Made by a program: the position numbers and the translations under genes. A stretch of DNA of 24,328 bases from CAZTAK01 sp964611585 (GTDB lineage: Bacteria > Pseudomonadota > Alphaproteobacteria > SHVP01). The DNA is taken from NCBI GenBank assembly GCA_964611585.1, contig CAZTAK010000044.1, positions 1-24,328 on the forward strand, given 5' to 3'. Shown here piece after piece: positions 8,252 through 15,168 of the stretch (positions are counted from its first letter, which is position 1; each line of letters opens with the position of its first letter). A model generated the notes under the pieces. That model made no database searches and had not been told where the DNA came from. It saw nothing but the letters and a program-made list of their open reading frames with translations.

Positions 8252-11040
8252 GCGCGTTCCCTGGTGCCGGCCGACCCGCGCACCCCTTCGAAGTTGCAGG
8301 TGAAATCTTTGTAGGTCTGGTTTGGCGCAAAGGCGAAGGGCCGATAGCCGAGATGGCCGTAGTCGCCTGCCATCATGGTCGGCTTGATGAGCCCCGCGGT
8401 CGAGATGACGGCGGAGAAGTTCTCGCGGCCTTCGAACATCATCGGGTCCCAGCCGCGGCACATGAACAGCATGCCCGGTTGCAGGCCCTCGCTGAGGTGC
8501 GCCTGGGCGACAAAGGAACCGGCCGTGTTGAAGACGCGGATTGGGTCGCCGTCTCGGACGCCGCGCGTGCGCGCGTCGCCAGGATTGACGTAGATGTCGG
8601 GCTCGCCGCGCTGCAGGCTGAGTAACAGGGAATCGTCGCGCCACATGGAGTGAACGCCGTGACGGGCGTGGCCCATCATCATGCGCAACGGGTACCCCTC
8701 GATCGCCAGCGGATCCTTGTGCCCCGGCAGGGCTTCTCCGAATTCGAGGAACCACTCGTGATCGACATAGAATTGCTGGCGTCCCGTCACCGTTTCATAG
8801 GGCTTCTTGTCCCGAACGCTCTGGTACACGTCGTTGTGGTAAGGGGCATCCTCATCGTCCCAGGCCGTTCCGGACGAACCATCAAGACGGACGATCCCGC
8901 GCGCGGCAAGTTCGTCGAACGGGATCTTGGGGACGCCCACGGTCGTATTGATGATGAACTGGGCCACGTCTTTGACGCTCCGGACCATGCCGCCCATCGT
9001 GTAGAGGTCGTGGTATCGCTTGAAATCGCGCCGCACCGTGCGCCCATCCACATCGTCCTTGATGGCGCCAATGCCGCGCTCGCGGGCGCGCGTGCTGATG
9101 GCCCGGGCCAGGCGTCCGATCGCGGTCCATTCGTCCACCGCTTCGCCCAACGGTGGCACCGCGCGGTCGAGAACCTGCAGGTAGGGGACGCGGGACTGAA
9201 GCATGAGGTCCGCGCGCTCGTAGTGGTGCGCAATCGGCAGCACAAAGTCGGCGAGTTGCGCCGTCATGCCCATGTCCGGCACCATGGCGACGATGGTTTC
9301 GAGCGCGAGGAGACCTTTGTCGCGCCAGCGGTTGGCCGAGGCACGCCAGTTGGCCCCGTTGTTGCCGGCGAAGATCCCCATCTTCCATCCGTTGTCGCCG
9401 TACGATGGAAAATATTTTTCGTTAACGGAATACCGGTAGTGGGAATCGTATTCCTCGGCGAGCGACTTGCCGTAGATCTCCTCGTTGAATTCTTTCATGC
9501 CGGCATGTTCGTAGTCCCAGGTGGCCGCGGAAACGATGCGGGTCGCGGGACCGATATCGGCGAACGCGAATGAAACCGTGGCCCGGGTCTTCGGCGCATT
9601 CGAAATCTGGAGCCCGCCGCCTTCGCGTCCGGTGTTTCCGGTGAGGGCGAGCAGAAGGAGCATGGCGCGCTGCAAAAGGTCGCCGTGAATCCATTTGCAG
9701 GCGGCGTAACCGCTGTAAATCATCGCCGGTTTCGCGGCGGCGAATTCACGCGCCACCCGGCGGACGACGTCCGAGTTGATACCGGTGATTTCGGCCGCCC
9801 GCTCGGGCGAATGCCGTGCGGCGTGTTGTTTAAGGAGCGAAAACACGGTTGTGACCTCGATCGGTCCATCACGGGTTTCGACGGTCCAGCGTCCTTCGAG
9901 GGCGGGCTTGATCTGCCCGAGGTCGAGGGGTTCCCACTTGCGGCGTTCGCGGCCCACGGGCGGATCGGGCATCCCGGTGCCGGGCGCCCTGGCGATGGCG
10001 CCCGTGGCTTCGTCCCACAGATAGAAGACGTTGTCGCGAACCGCCAGCAACGCCACGAGCGAAAGGTCGGTCTCGCGCAGGAACTCGCCACTATCGGTTT
10101 TGACGAGGAACGGCAGGTCGGTCTGCTCGAGCATATAGTCGCGGTCGTAGCTCTGATCCTCGATCAGCGTGTGGACCATGGCCATGGCGAGCGCACCGTC
10201 GGTGCCGGGTTTGGGGTTGAGCCACAAATCCGAGTGCGTCGCCGTCGCCGTGAATTCGGGCGATACGGCAACGATCGTGGTTCCGTTGTAGCGTGCCTCC
10301 CAAAAGAAATGGGCATCCGGAAGGCGCGTGACCGCCGGGTTCGACATCCACACAAGGACGTACTTCGACTTGTAGATCGCCGCCATGGTGTCGCTTGCGA
10401 ACACCTGCCCAAGGGTCGTATAGACGCCGGTGTGAAGGTCGCCGACGCCGGAAAAGAACTCCGGCACCGTGACGCCGGTGATGTTGGCAAACCGCATCAG
10501 CGATGCGGCCGACGCCATCTTGACCGTCATCTGTGTGCCACTCCCGAAGGAAATCGACTCCGGGCCATACTTGAGAGAGACATCGATAAAGCGGTCGGCG
10601 ATTTCTTCCGTTGCCTGGTCCCAACTGATGCGTTCCCATTTGCCCTCGCCCCTCTCGCCGCGCCGTTTCATGGGATAGAGAACGCGCTGCTCTCCATACA
10701 TATATTTGGAATGGCACAGGCCTTTCTGGCAGCCGCGCGGGCCGTAGTCCGGCGCATCACCGGAGGCTTCGTAGGCACCCTGTTGCTCCTCACGCCACAC
10801 GATGCCGTTGCGAACGAAGATGTTGAAGGCACACGTGCCGGCGCAATTGGTGCCGTGGGTGCCCCGCACGACGCGATCCCAGGTCCACTTGTTACGATAG
10901 ATGTCCTCGAATCGCCGGTAGCGCGGCGGCTCCGCGGCGAGCACTTCGGCGGCGGTGAGAGGCGAATAGCTGAGCGTGAGGGCGAGGCCCGCGGCCGCCG
11001 ACCCCTTGAGAAAGTCGCGGCGGTCGATCGGCGGTGTCAT
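8248..11040 (-). CDS. catalytic (alpha) subunit, type II DMSO-reductase-family molybdoenzyme, Tat-exported
   Basis: Bis-MGD molybdenum subunit, 930 residues, of the group containing ethylbenzene dehydrogenase (EbdA), DMS dehydrogenase (DdhA), selenate and chlorate reductases and steroid C25 dehydrogenases. The N-terminus has a twin-arginine signal (DRRDFLKG, residues 6-13) followed by a hydrophobic run, predicting periplasmic action. The [4Fe-4S] ligands fit the type II pattern His62-x3-Cys66-x3-Cys70-x33-Cys104, and Asp201 in FFSGVGDLHTG is the likely Mo ligand. The frame is intact throughout. ATG 11040 overlaps the MarR stop as ATGA and its own stop overlaps the chaperone ATG, so translation is coupled. 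No gamma (heme b) subunit gene is in the window. Whether it oxidises a hydrocarbon-like substrate or reduces an oxyanion cannot be settled here; the co-transcribed exporter-like MFS and MarR regulator favour a hydrophobic organic substrate (inference). Confidence 0.92.
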   Translation of the reverse strand: MTPPIDRRDFLKGSAAAGLALTLSYSPLTAAEVLAAEPPRYRRFEDIYRNKWTWDRVVRGTHGTNCAGTCAFNIFVRNGIVWREEQQGAYEASGDAPDYGPRGCQKGLCHSKYMYGEQRVLYPMKRRGERGEGKWERISWDQATEEIADRFIDVSLKYGPESISFGSGTQMTVKMASAASLMRFANITGVTVPEFFSGVGDLHTGVYTTLGQVFASDTMAAIYKSKYVLVWMSNPAVTRLPDAHFFWEARYNGTTIVAVSPEFTATATHSDLWLNPKPGTDGALAMAMVHTLIEDQSYDRDYMLEQTDLPFLVKTDSGEFLRETDLSLVALLAVRDNVFYLWDEATGAIARAPGTGMPDPPVGRERRKWEPLDLGQIKPALEGRWTVETRDGPIEVTTVFSLLKQHAARHSPERAAEITGINSDVVRRVAREFAAAKPAMIYSGYAACKWIHGDLLQRAMLLLLALTGNTGREGGGLQISNAPKTRATVSFAFADIGPATRIVSAATWDYEHAGMKEFNEEIYGKSLAEEYDSHYRYSVNEKYFPSYGDNGWKMGIFAGNNGANWRASANRWRDKGLLALETIVAMVPDMGMTAQLADFVLPIAHHYERADLMLQSRVPYLQVLDRAVPPLGEAVDEWTAIGRLARAISTRARERGIGAIKDDVDGRTVRRDFKRYHDLYTMGGMVRSVKDVAQFIINTTVGVPKIPFDELAARGIVRLDGSSGTAWDDEDAPYHNDVYQSVRDKKPYETVTGRQQFYVDHEWFLEFGEALPGHKDPLAIEGYPLRMMMGHARHGVHSMWRDDSLLLSLQRGEPDIYVNPGDARTRGVRDGDPIRVFNTAGSFVAQAHLSEGLQPGMLFMCRGWDPMMFEGRENFSAVISTAGLIKPTMMAGDYGHLGYRPFAFAPNQTYKDFTCNFEGVRGSAGTRERA

Positions 11041-11573
11041 GAAGAGGACCGGAGGGAGGTTGGCGACGGTTCGGCGCGCGCCGTGCGGGCGCGAAGCAGG
11101 ATGAGCGATAGCTTCTCCAGCAGATCGGCCTGGGTCGCCTGATCGAAACCGGCGACCAGGGTATCGTTGGCACGGGCGCGCGCTACCTGAAGCGTTTCGA
11201 GGGCGCGTTGGCCTTTCCGCGTGACGTCGAGTTGTTTGCGGCGGCGGTCGCGCGGATCGTCGATTTGCCGCACAACGCCGGACTTGATCAGCGACGTGAC
11301 GAGGACGCTGACGTTGGCGCGGCTGACGCCGCGAGACTTGGCGATTTCCGAGGCCAGCACGCGCCGGCCGCTGTCGCCGTTATCGAAACCGGGGAAGTTC
11401 GGGTCGCCCGCAATCTGCAACAGCAACAGCCATTGCTGCGGTGTGAGGTTTACCTGCCGCGACATGCGCTCGTCGTTCTTCATCAGATGATTGGCGATAT
11501 CGAGCAGAGTGAAGACAAGTTCGTCGGCTGCCCGACCTGTCAAATGGGCGTTCTGAGGCATTTGAGTAAGCAT
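11037..11573 (-). CDS. MarR-family transcriptional regulator
   Basis: 178-residue winged-helix regulator, probably a dimeric repressor released by a small aromatic or hydrophobic ligand. It has an N-terminal dimerisation helix (DELVFTLLDIANHLM), the LTPQQWLLLLQIA stretch, the recognition region KSRGVSRANVSVLVTSLIKSGVV and the wing DPRDRRRKQLDVTRKGQ, all characteristic of MarR. It is the first gene of the minus-strand molybdoenzyme operon and overlaps the catalytic subunit by ATGA, so it very likely regulates its own operon. The ATG at 11573 has no obvious Shine-Dalgarno and sits only a few bases from the predicted -10 element, suggesting a leaderless or very short-leader transcript. Confidence 0.9.
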   Translation of the reverse strand: MLTQMPQNAHLTGRAADELVFTLLDIANHLMKNDERMSRQVNLTPQQWLLLLQIAGDPNFPGFDNGDSGRRVLASEIAKSRGVSRANVSVLVTSLIKSGVVRQIDDPRDRRRKQLDVTRKGQRALETLQVARARANDTLVAGFDQATQADLLEKLSLILLRARTARAEPSPTSLRSSS

Positions 11574-11591
11574 CTAAATTGTTTTTCAGAT
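11572..11591. promoter_or_regulatory. candidate MarR operator (imperfect palindrome)
   Basis: Arms ATCTAAA (11572-11578) and TTCAGAT (11585-11591) are inverted copies matching at 6 of 7 positions with a six-base centre. The site is AT-rich in a GC-rich region and overlaps both the predicted -10 element and the MarR start codon, where a bound repressor would block initiation. Confidence 0.4.
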
Positions 11592-11616
11592 TAACTACCT
11601 GACCCGGCGCCGTCAA
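11588..11616 (-). promoter_or_regulatory. candidate sigma-70-like promoter for the marR-molybdoenzyme operon
   Basis: On the minus strand TTGACG (plus 11611-11616) is separated by 17 bases from TAATCT (plus 11588-11593). Initiation would fall near 11581, about eight bases from the MarR ATG. The -35 match is strong and the -10 match partial. Confidence 0.45.
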
Positions 11617-11626
11617 CCAGCCGCCT

Positions 11627-11646
11627 TTGACCCCGGTCAAGGTCAA
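11627..11646. promoter_or_regulatory. TTGACC-CC-GGTCAA palindrome with extra GGTCAA copy
   Basis: Perfect six-base arms (TTGACC, GGTCAA) with a two-base centre at 11627-11640, followed directly by a second GGTCAA (11641-11646). It lies in the space between the divergent marR operon and the nitrilase-fold gene, so it could bind a regulator of either. No protein is assigned. Confidence 0.35.
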
Positions 11647-11703
11647 GGACCGAATGCGCTGGTGTCATCACCGCAATCTCATATTTCGGGAAGGTCGGCA
11701 CCC

Positions 11704-12762
11704 ATGTCGAACGAAGCGAACACCTCACCGGTCTACACGGCGGTGGCTCTGCAAGCCGAGTGTCACAGCGTCAATCAATGCGCCGGGCGGGCGGAATCTT
11801 TTGACCAGATGCGGGCATCCATCGATCGCATCAGCAATCATATCCGCGGCACCAAAGACTTCGTCGGCCCCGATACACGGCTCGTCGTCTTGCCCGAATA
11901 TGTCCTGAGCGGGTTTCCCCGTGGTGAATCGATCGAAGCTTGGAAATCTCTTGCCGCCCTTGATATCGACGGCCCCGAATACGAGCTGCTCTCAGGGGTT
12001 GCGCAAGACCGCGATGTGTACCTCGCCGGCAACGCGTATGAGAACGATCCAAATTTTCCCGATCTGTTTTTTCAGACCTGCTTCATCATCGAGCCGAGCG
12101 GCAACGTAATCCTGCGCTACCGGCGGCTGATATCGTTCTACTCGCCCTCGCCCTACGACGTTTGGGACGAATATCTCGATCGCTACGGGATTGACGGGGT
12201 TTTTCCCGTCGCCCGCACCGAGATCGGCAACCTGGCTGCGATTGCATCCGAAGAGATTCTCTATCCCGAAATTGCGCGGTGCCTGATGATGCGGGGTGCG
12301 GAAGTATTCGTCCATCCGACGAGCGAGACCGGGAGCCCCCAGCTCACGCCGAAAGATGTGGCGCGACGGGCACGCGCGATCGAAAACCTCGCCTTCGTCG
12401 TTTCCGCAAACACCGCCGCCATTCGCGGCATTGCGCACCCGCCCGAATCGACCAACGCCATGTCGAAAGTGATCGATTACTTTGGGCGTGTCCTCGCCGA
12501 GGCCGGTTATGGGGAAAGCGGTGCCGCAAACGCCCTCGTCGATGTTGGCGCGCTTCGCCGCTATCGGCGCCGGCCGGGCATGTTCAACCTCCTGGCGCGC
12601 CAGCCCTTCCAGGCCTACGCCTCGAGTTACGCCGAGCATCGTTTTCTCGAACCCACGGGCTTCGAACAGGACAATGTGCCGGTCCCTGAGTTTAAGCGGG
12701 CCCATTCCCTGGAACGTCAGCGCGCCATCATAGACCGTCTGGCGGACGACGGCGTCATTTAG
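11704..12762 (+). CDS. nitrilase-fold (carbon-nitrogen hydrolase family) protein with altered catalytic triad
   Basis: 352-residue member of the carbon-nitrogen hydrolase superfamily, which normally cleaves nitriles or amides with a Glu-Lys-Cys triad. The Glu is present (LPEYVLSG, Glu65). The usual YRK lysine reads YRRLISFY (Arg141), and the nucleophile block usually CYDxxFPE reads ASEEILYPE, putting Ser182 at the Cys position. The fold signature after it (RCLMMRGAEVFVHPTSE) is intact, as is the late VVSANTAAI strand. It may be a binding or regulatory protein, or an enzyme with new chemistry. ATG 11704 was chosen over a GTG at 11662 because GGGAAGG at 11688-11694 is well placed. It is divergent from the MarR-molybdoenzyme operon and may share its control region. 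Confidence 0.85.
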   Translation: MSNEANTSPVYTAVALQAECHSVNQCAGRAESFDQMRASIDRISNHIRGTKDFVGPDTRLVVLPEYVLSGFPRGESIEAWKSLAALDIDGPEYELLSGVAQDRDVYLAGNAYENDPNFPDLFFQTCFIIEPSGNVILRYRRLISFYSPSPYDVWDEYLDRYGIDGVFPVARTEIGNLAAIASEEILYPEIARCLMMRGAEVFVHPTSETGSPQLTPKDVARRARAIENLAFVVSANTAAIRGIAHPPESTNAMSKVIDYFGRVLAEAGYGESGAANALVDVGALRRYRRRPGMFNLLARQPFQAYASSYAEHRFLEPTGFEQDNVPVPEFKRAHSLERQRAIIDRLADDGVI

Positions 12763-13095
12763 GGCCGCCGACGGGACGCTGTCCCCGGGCGAACCGAACA
12801 CCGGTGGGGCGGGGGCGATCCCGGCATTCACCGGCGGATATTCTTGTCGTGGCGATTCCGCTCCGCACAACAAATCGGAATCACGTGGGCGCAGAGTCGC
12901 ATTGGTGCAACCGTATTTGAACTGATTGCAGCCGCGAAGGTTCAACCCCGCACCGCCCGTTAGAGCAATATCCGCATGGCTTGAACCGGCGCGGTTCAAG
13001 CCATGCGGGTGAAATCGCTCTACTTTTTGGGAAGTTAGAGCAGCTTTATCCGATCAGGTATCGCCCAAGGCGGTTCCACCTGAACGGACGCTGCT
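12763..13095. other. intergenic stretch between convergent genes; holds two palindromic elements
   Basis: No coding signal supported on either strand. The left 200 bases contain only a weak inverted repeat, GATTCCG (12854-12860) and CGGAATC (12876-12882), with no T-run. The right part is filled by the two TAGAGC-framed palindromes described separately, which could fold in RNA and end transcription from both sides. Confidence 0.6.
12961..13022. repeat. palindromic intergenic element 1 (TAGAGC...GCTCTA), strong hairpin
   Basis: A perfect 16-base inverted repeat, CCGCATGGCTTGAACC (12972-12987) and its complement (12993-13008), surrounds a five-base loop GGCGC. The palindrome extends imperfectly to TAGAGC at the left end and GCTCTA at the right. 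This architecture resembles dispersed REP/MITE-like palindromes of alphaproteobacterial genomes (inference). In RNA it would also act as a bidirectional terminator-like stem, though no T-run follows directly. Confidence 0.75.
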
Positions 13096-13098
13096 CTA
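13036..13098. repeat. palindromic intergenic element 2 (TAGAGCAGC...GCTGCTCTA)
   Basis: Left arm TAGAGCAGC...CCGaTCAGGT and right arm ACCTGAaCGG..GCTGCTCTA are imperfect complements, with an inner stem CGCC-CAA-GGCG at 13062-13072. Same ends as element 1, 14 bp away, but a different body. Its right terminal CTA (13096-13098) is, on the minus strand, the TAG stop of the MDR-family reductase. Confidence 0.7.
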
Positions 13099-14136
13099 TG
13101 CGCCGGGAAACAAGCGCACCAGTTGCTTGCCTATATTCTGACCGGTCAGGACGCCGATGAGGGCCCGTGGACCGTTCTGGATTCCCTCGACGATGGTCTC
13201 GCGATACTTGATCTTGCCCTCGCCAACCCAACGGCCGATGCGCTCGCGTGGCTCTTCGGCCCGGTCCTCGTAATCAAAGACGATGAAGCCCCGGATCGTC
13301 GTTCGCTGGGTCATGATCATTCCCGAGTAGTCGGGCGCAATCCGTTGTTTCTGGTCGTTATATTGAGCGACCCGGCCGACAATGACGACCCGGGAATTGA
13401 TCGCGAGCCGTTTGAACATCGTATCGGCAATGTCTCCGCCGACATTGTCGAAGTAGATGTCGATGCGATCCGGGCAGGTTTCACGCAGCGTCTGAAGCAG
13501 GTCGGGGGTGGTCTTGTAATTGATGCAGGCATCGAACCCGAGCTCGTCGACGACGTAGCGGACTTTTTCGTCGCTGCCGGCGACACCGACCACGCGGCAC
13601 CCACTGAGTTTCGCAATCTGTCCCGCAAGGGATCCGACGGCGCCGGCGGCGGCGGTGACGACAACGGTTTCGCCCGGTTTCGGCCGCCCCATATCCAGCA
13701 GGGCGAAATAGGCGGTTTCGCCGGGCGTGCCGCACACGCCAAGCGCGGTCGAGAGCGGGGCGCGATCCATCGGGATTCGGGTCAACCCTTTGCCGTAGTA
13801 TGCGCGCCGTCCGTGGCCGTCGGCTATCGCATATTCCTGCCAGCCGAGCAGGCCCTCAACGAACTCGCCTTCCTCGTACTGTGTGCTCCGCGACTTGACG
13901 ATCTGTCCGACGACGCTACCGATCATGACCTCGCCAATTCCGACCGACGGTCCGTACCGTGCCTTCTTGTTCATCCGCCCGCGCTGGAAGGGATCGATGG
14001 AGAGGTAGTGATTGCGGATGAGGATCTCGCCCGGTCCAGGTTCCTGAAGGGGATGCTCTTCCAGCCTGAAGTCTTCCTCGACCGGCATGCCGCTCGGGCG
14101 CCGCGCCAACACCACGCGCCGATATGTGTCCGGCAT
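13096..14136 (-). CDS. NADPH-dependent MDR-family oxidoreductase (CurA/prostaglandin-reductase-like)
   Basis: 346-residue zinc-independent medium-chain dehydrogenase/reductase that likely reduces an activated C=C bond of an enone with NADPH. The N-terminal stretch RRPSGMPVEEDFRLEE and LSIDPFQRGRM (about residues 45-55) are typical of the YncB/CurA and leukotriene B4 dehydrogenase group, and the Rossmann motif VTAAAGAVGSLAGQIAKL starts near residue 160. No zinc-site cysteine set is present. ATG 14136 was chosen because a strong GGAGGAGG lies just upstream; a GTG at 14151 would put that site inside the gene. It follows two DUF3237 genes at an 11-base gap, forming a three-gene operon. Its TAG stop is contributed by palindromic element 2. 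Confidence 0.9.
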   Translation of the reverse strand: MPDTYRRVVLARRPSGMPVEEDFRLEEHPLQEPGPGEILIRNHYLSIDPFQRGRMNKKARYGPSVGIGEVMIGSVVGQIVKSRSTQYEEGEFVEGLLGWQEYAIADGHGRRAYYGKGLTRIPMDRAPLSTALGVCGTPGETAYFALLDMGRPKPGETVVVTAAAGAVGSLAGQIAKLSGCRVVGVAGSDEKVRYVVDELGFDACINYKTTPDLLQTLRETCPDRIDIYFDNVGGDIADTMFKRLAINSRVVIVGRVAQYNDQKQRIAPDYSGMIMTQRTTIRGFIVFDYEDRAEEPRERIGRWVGEGKIKYRETIVEGIQNGPRALIGVLTGQNIGKQLVRLFPGA

Positions 14137-14147
14137 AACCTCCTCCT

Positions 14148-14633
14148 TCACAGCACGCGAAACAGATAGTAGGTGACGCCGAAGGCGCCGCCGTCGAGGA
14201 TGCGCACCACACCGCGGCCGACGGCGAGCGTACTGTTCAGCCAGGCGCAGTTGTTGCCGATGGCGGTCTCGAAGAACACCGCCGAACGCATGTAGTACTG
14301 ATCGCCGGGCACCGACTCGCGCCGGCCCAGCCGTTTGAGCACCTCTGTCGGCCCGGCGACGATCCCCTGATACATGATCTGGATGAGTTCGCCGTCATCG
14401 GTTCGCAGCACCAGGCGGACATCGGGGCGAACCGAATCATCGCGCAACACCAGCAAATGGTCGGTCGCGGTAATCACGGACCCGGAGAGATTCGGTCCTT
14501 TGAAACTTCCCCGGGCGATGCGATCGATGCGGCGCCACCCGCGGGGGGTTTTGCCGATTTCCAGACCGTCCATCGCCTCCATGTCGAGGGTGAACAAGAA
14601 TTCGGTTCGCAGCGGGTCCTGTTTGTCGTCCAC
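14148..14633 (-). CDS. DUF3237 family protein (second tandem copy)
   Basis: 161-residue protein of the DUF3237/UPF0311 family, small beta-barrel-like proteins of unknown function often found beside catabolic genes. Shared family blocks are LEIGKTPRGWRRIDRI, GPNLSGSVI, VRLVLRTDDGELIQI and YYMRSAVFFET. No signal peptide or membrane helix. It starts at GTG 14633 after a good AAGGAG (plus 14639-14644) that overlaps the stop of the upstream paralogue. The overlap and order with that paralogue and the MDR reductase imply one transcript. Confidence 0.85.
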   Translation of the reverse strand: MDDKQDPLRTEFLFTLDMEAMDGLEIGKTPRGWRRIDRIARGSFKGPNLSGSVITATDHLLVLRDDSVRPDVRLVLRTDDGELIQIMYQGIVAGPTEVLKRLGRRESVPGDQYYMRSAVFFETAIGNNCAWLNSTLAVGRGVVRILDGGAFGVTYYLFRVL

Positions 14634-14642
14634 GTGAGCTCC

Positions 14643-15161
14643 TTAAAGGATTTGATAGATATTGTAGTGATCGCCGAAGGCGCCGTTGGGAAAAACCAGC
14701 AGGCGCCCCGTGGCCACCGACATGACCGTATTCAGCCAGGTGTAACGCTTGTCGCCTGTTTCGAAGGCGACCGCCGTTCGAAGATAGTAGTCGCGGGCAC
14801 TCACTTCCTCGCGGCGGCCGATCCGTTTCATGACCTCGCGCGAGCCGGCGACAATGCCATCATAGGTCATCTGCACCAAAGCGCCGTCGTCGGTCCGCAG
14901 GACCATCCGCACGTCGAGGCGGGCGGTATCGTCGCGCATGACCAGCACGGGATCGGTCCCGGTGACGATCTCTCCCGACAGCCGCGGTCCCTCGAAACGC
15001 CCCCTGAGTATCCGGTCAACCCGACGCCAGCCACTCGGCGTCTTGCCGATCTCGATACCCGGCATCGCCTCGATCACGAAGTGGATGAGAAACTCCGTCT
15101 CGATCGGCGCCGGTCGCTCTGCCACCACGATGCCCTCGCTTTCTTTCGGCAATGGTATCAT
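14643..15161 (-). CDS. DUF3237 family protein (first tandem copy)
   Basis: 172-residue paralogue of the neighbouring DUF3237 protein; by eye about half of aligned residues are identical, with blocks IEIGKTPSGWRRVDRI, GPRLSGEIV, VRMVLRTDDGALVQM and YYLRTAVAFET. It carries about ten more residues at the N-terminus. The ATG at 15161 leaves only seven bases to the divergent acyl-CoA synthetase start, so one of the two starts may be mis-set; GTG codons at about 15131 and 15128 are alternatives here. Function unknown; the operon suggests handling of the same intermediates as the MDR reductase. Confidence 0.82.
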   Translation of the reverse strand: MIPLPKESEGIVVAERPAPIETEFLIHFVIEAMPGIEIGKTPSGWRRVDRILRGRFEGPRLSGEIVTGTDPVLVMRDDTARLDVRMVLRTDDGALVQMTYDGIVAGSREVMKRIGRREEVSARDYYLRTAVAFETGDKRYTWLNTVMSVATGRLLVFPNGAFGDHYNIYQIL

Positions 15162-15168
15162 CCGCGGA

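Noticed and set aside
8650..11142. Plus-strand open frames over the molybdoenzyme alpha gene (8650-9573, 9685-11142).
   Set aside because: Antisense shadows; the minus strand carries an unbroken, motif-rich 930-residue protein.
12854..12882. GATTCCG...CGGAATC inverted repeat as a terminator of the nitrilase-fold gene.
   Set aside because: Seven-base arms with a 15-base loop and no T-run; the stronger hairpin at 12972-13008 is a better candidate.
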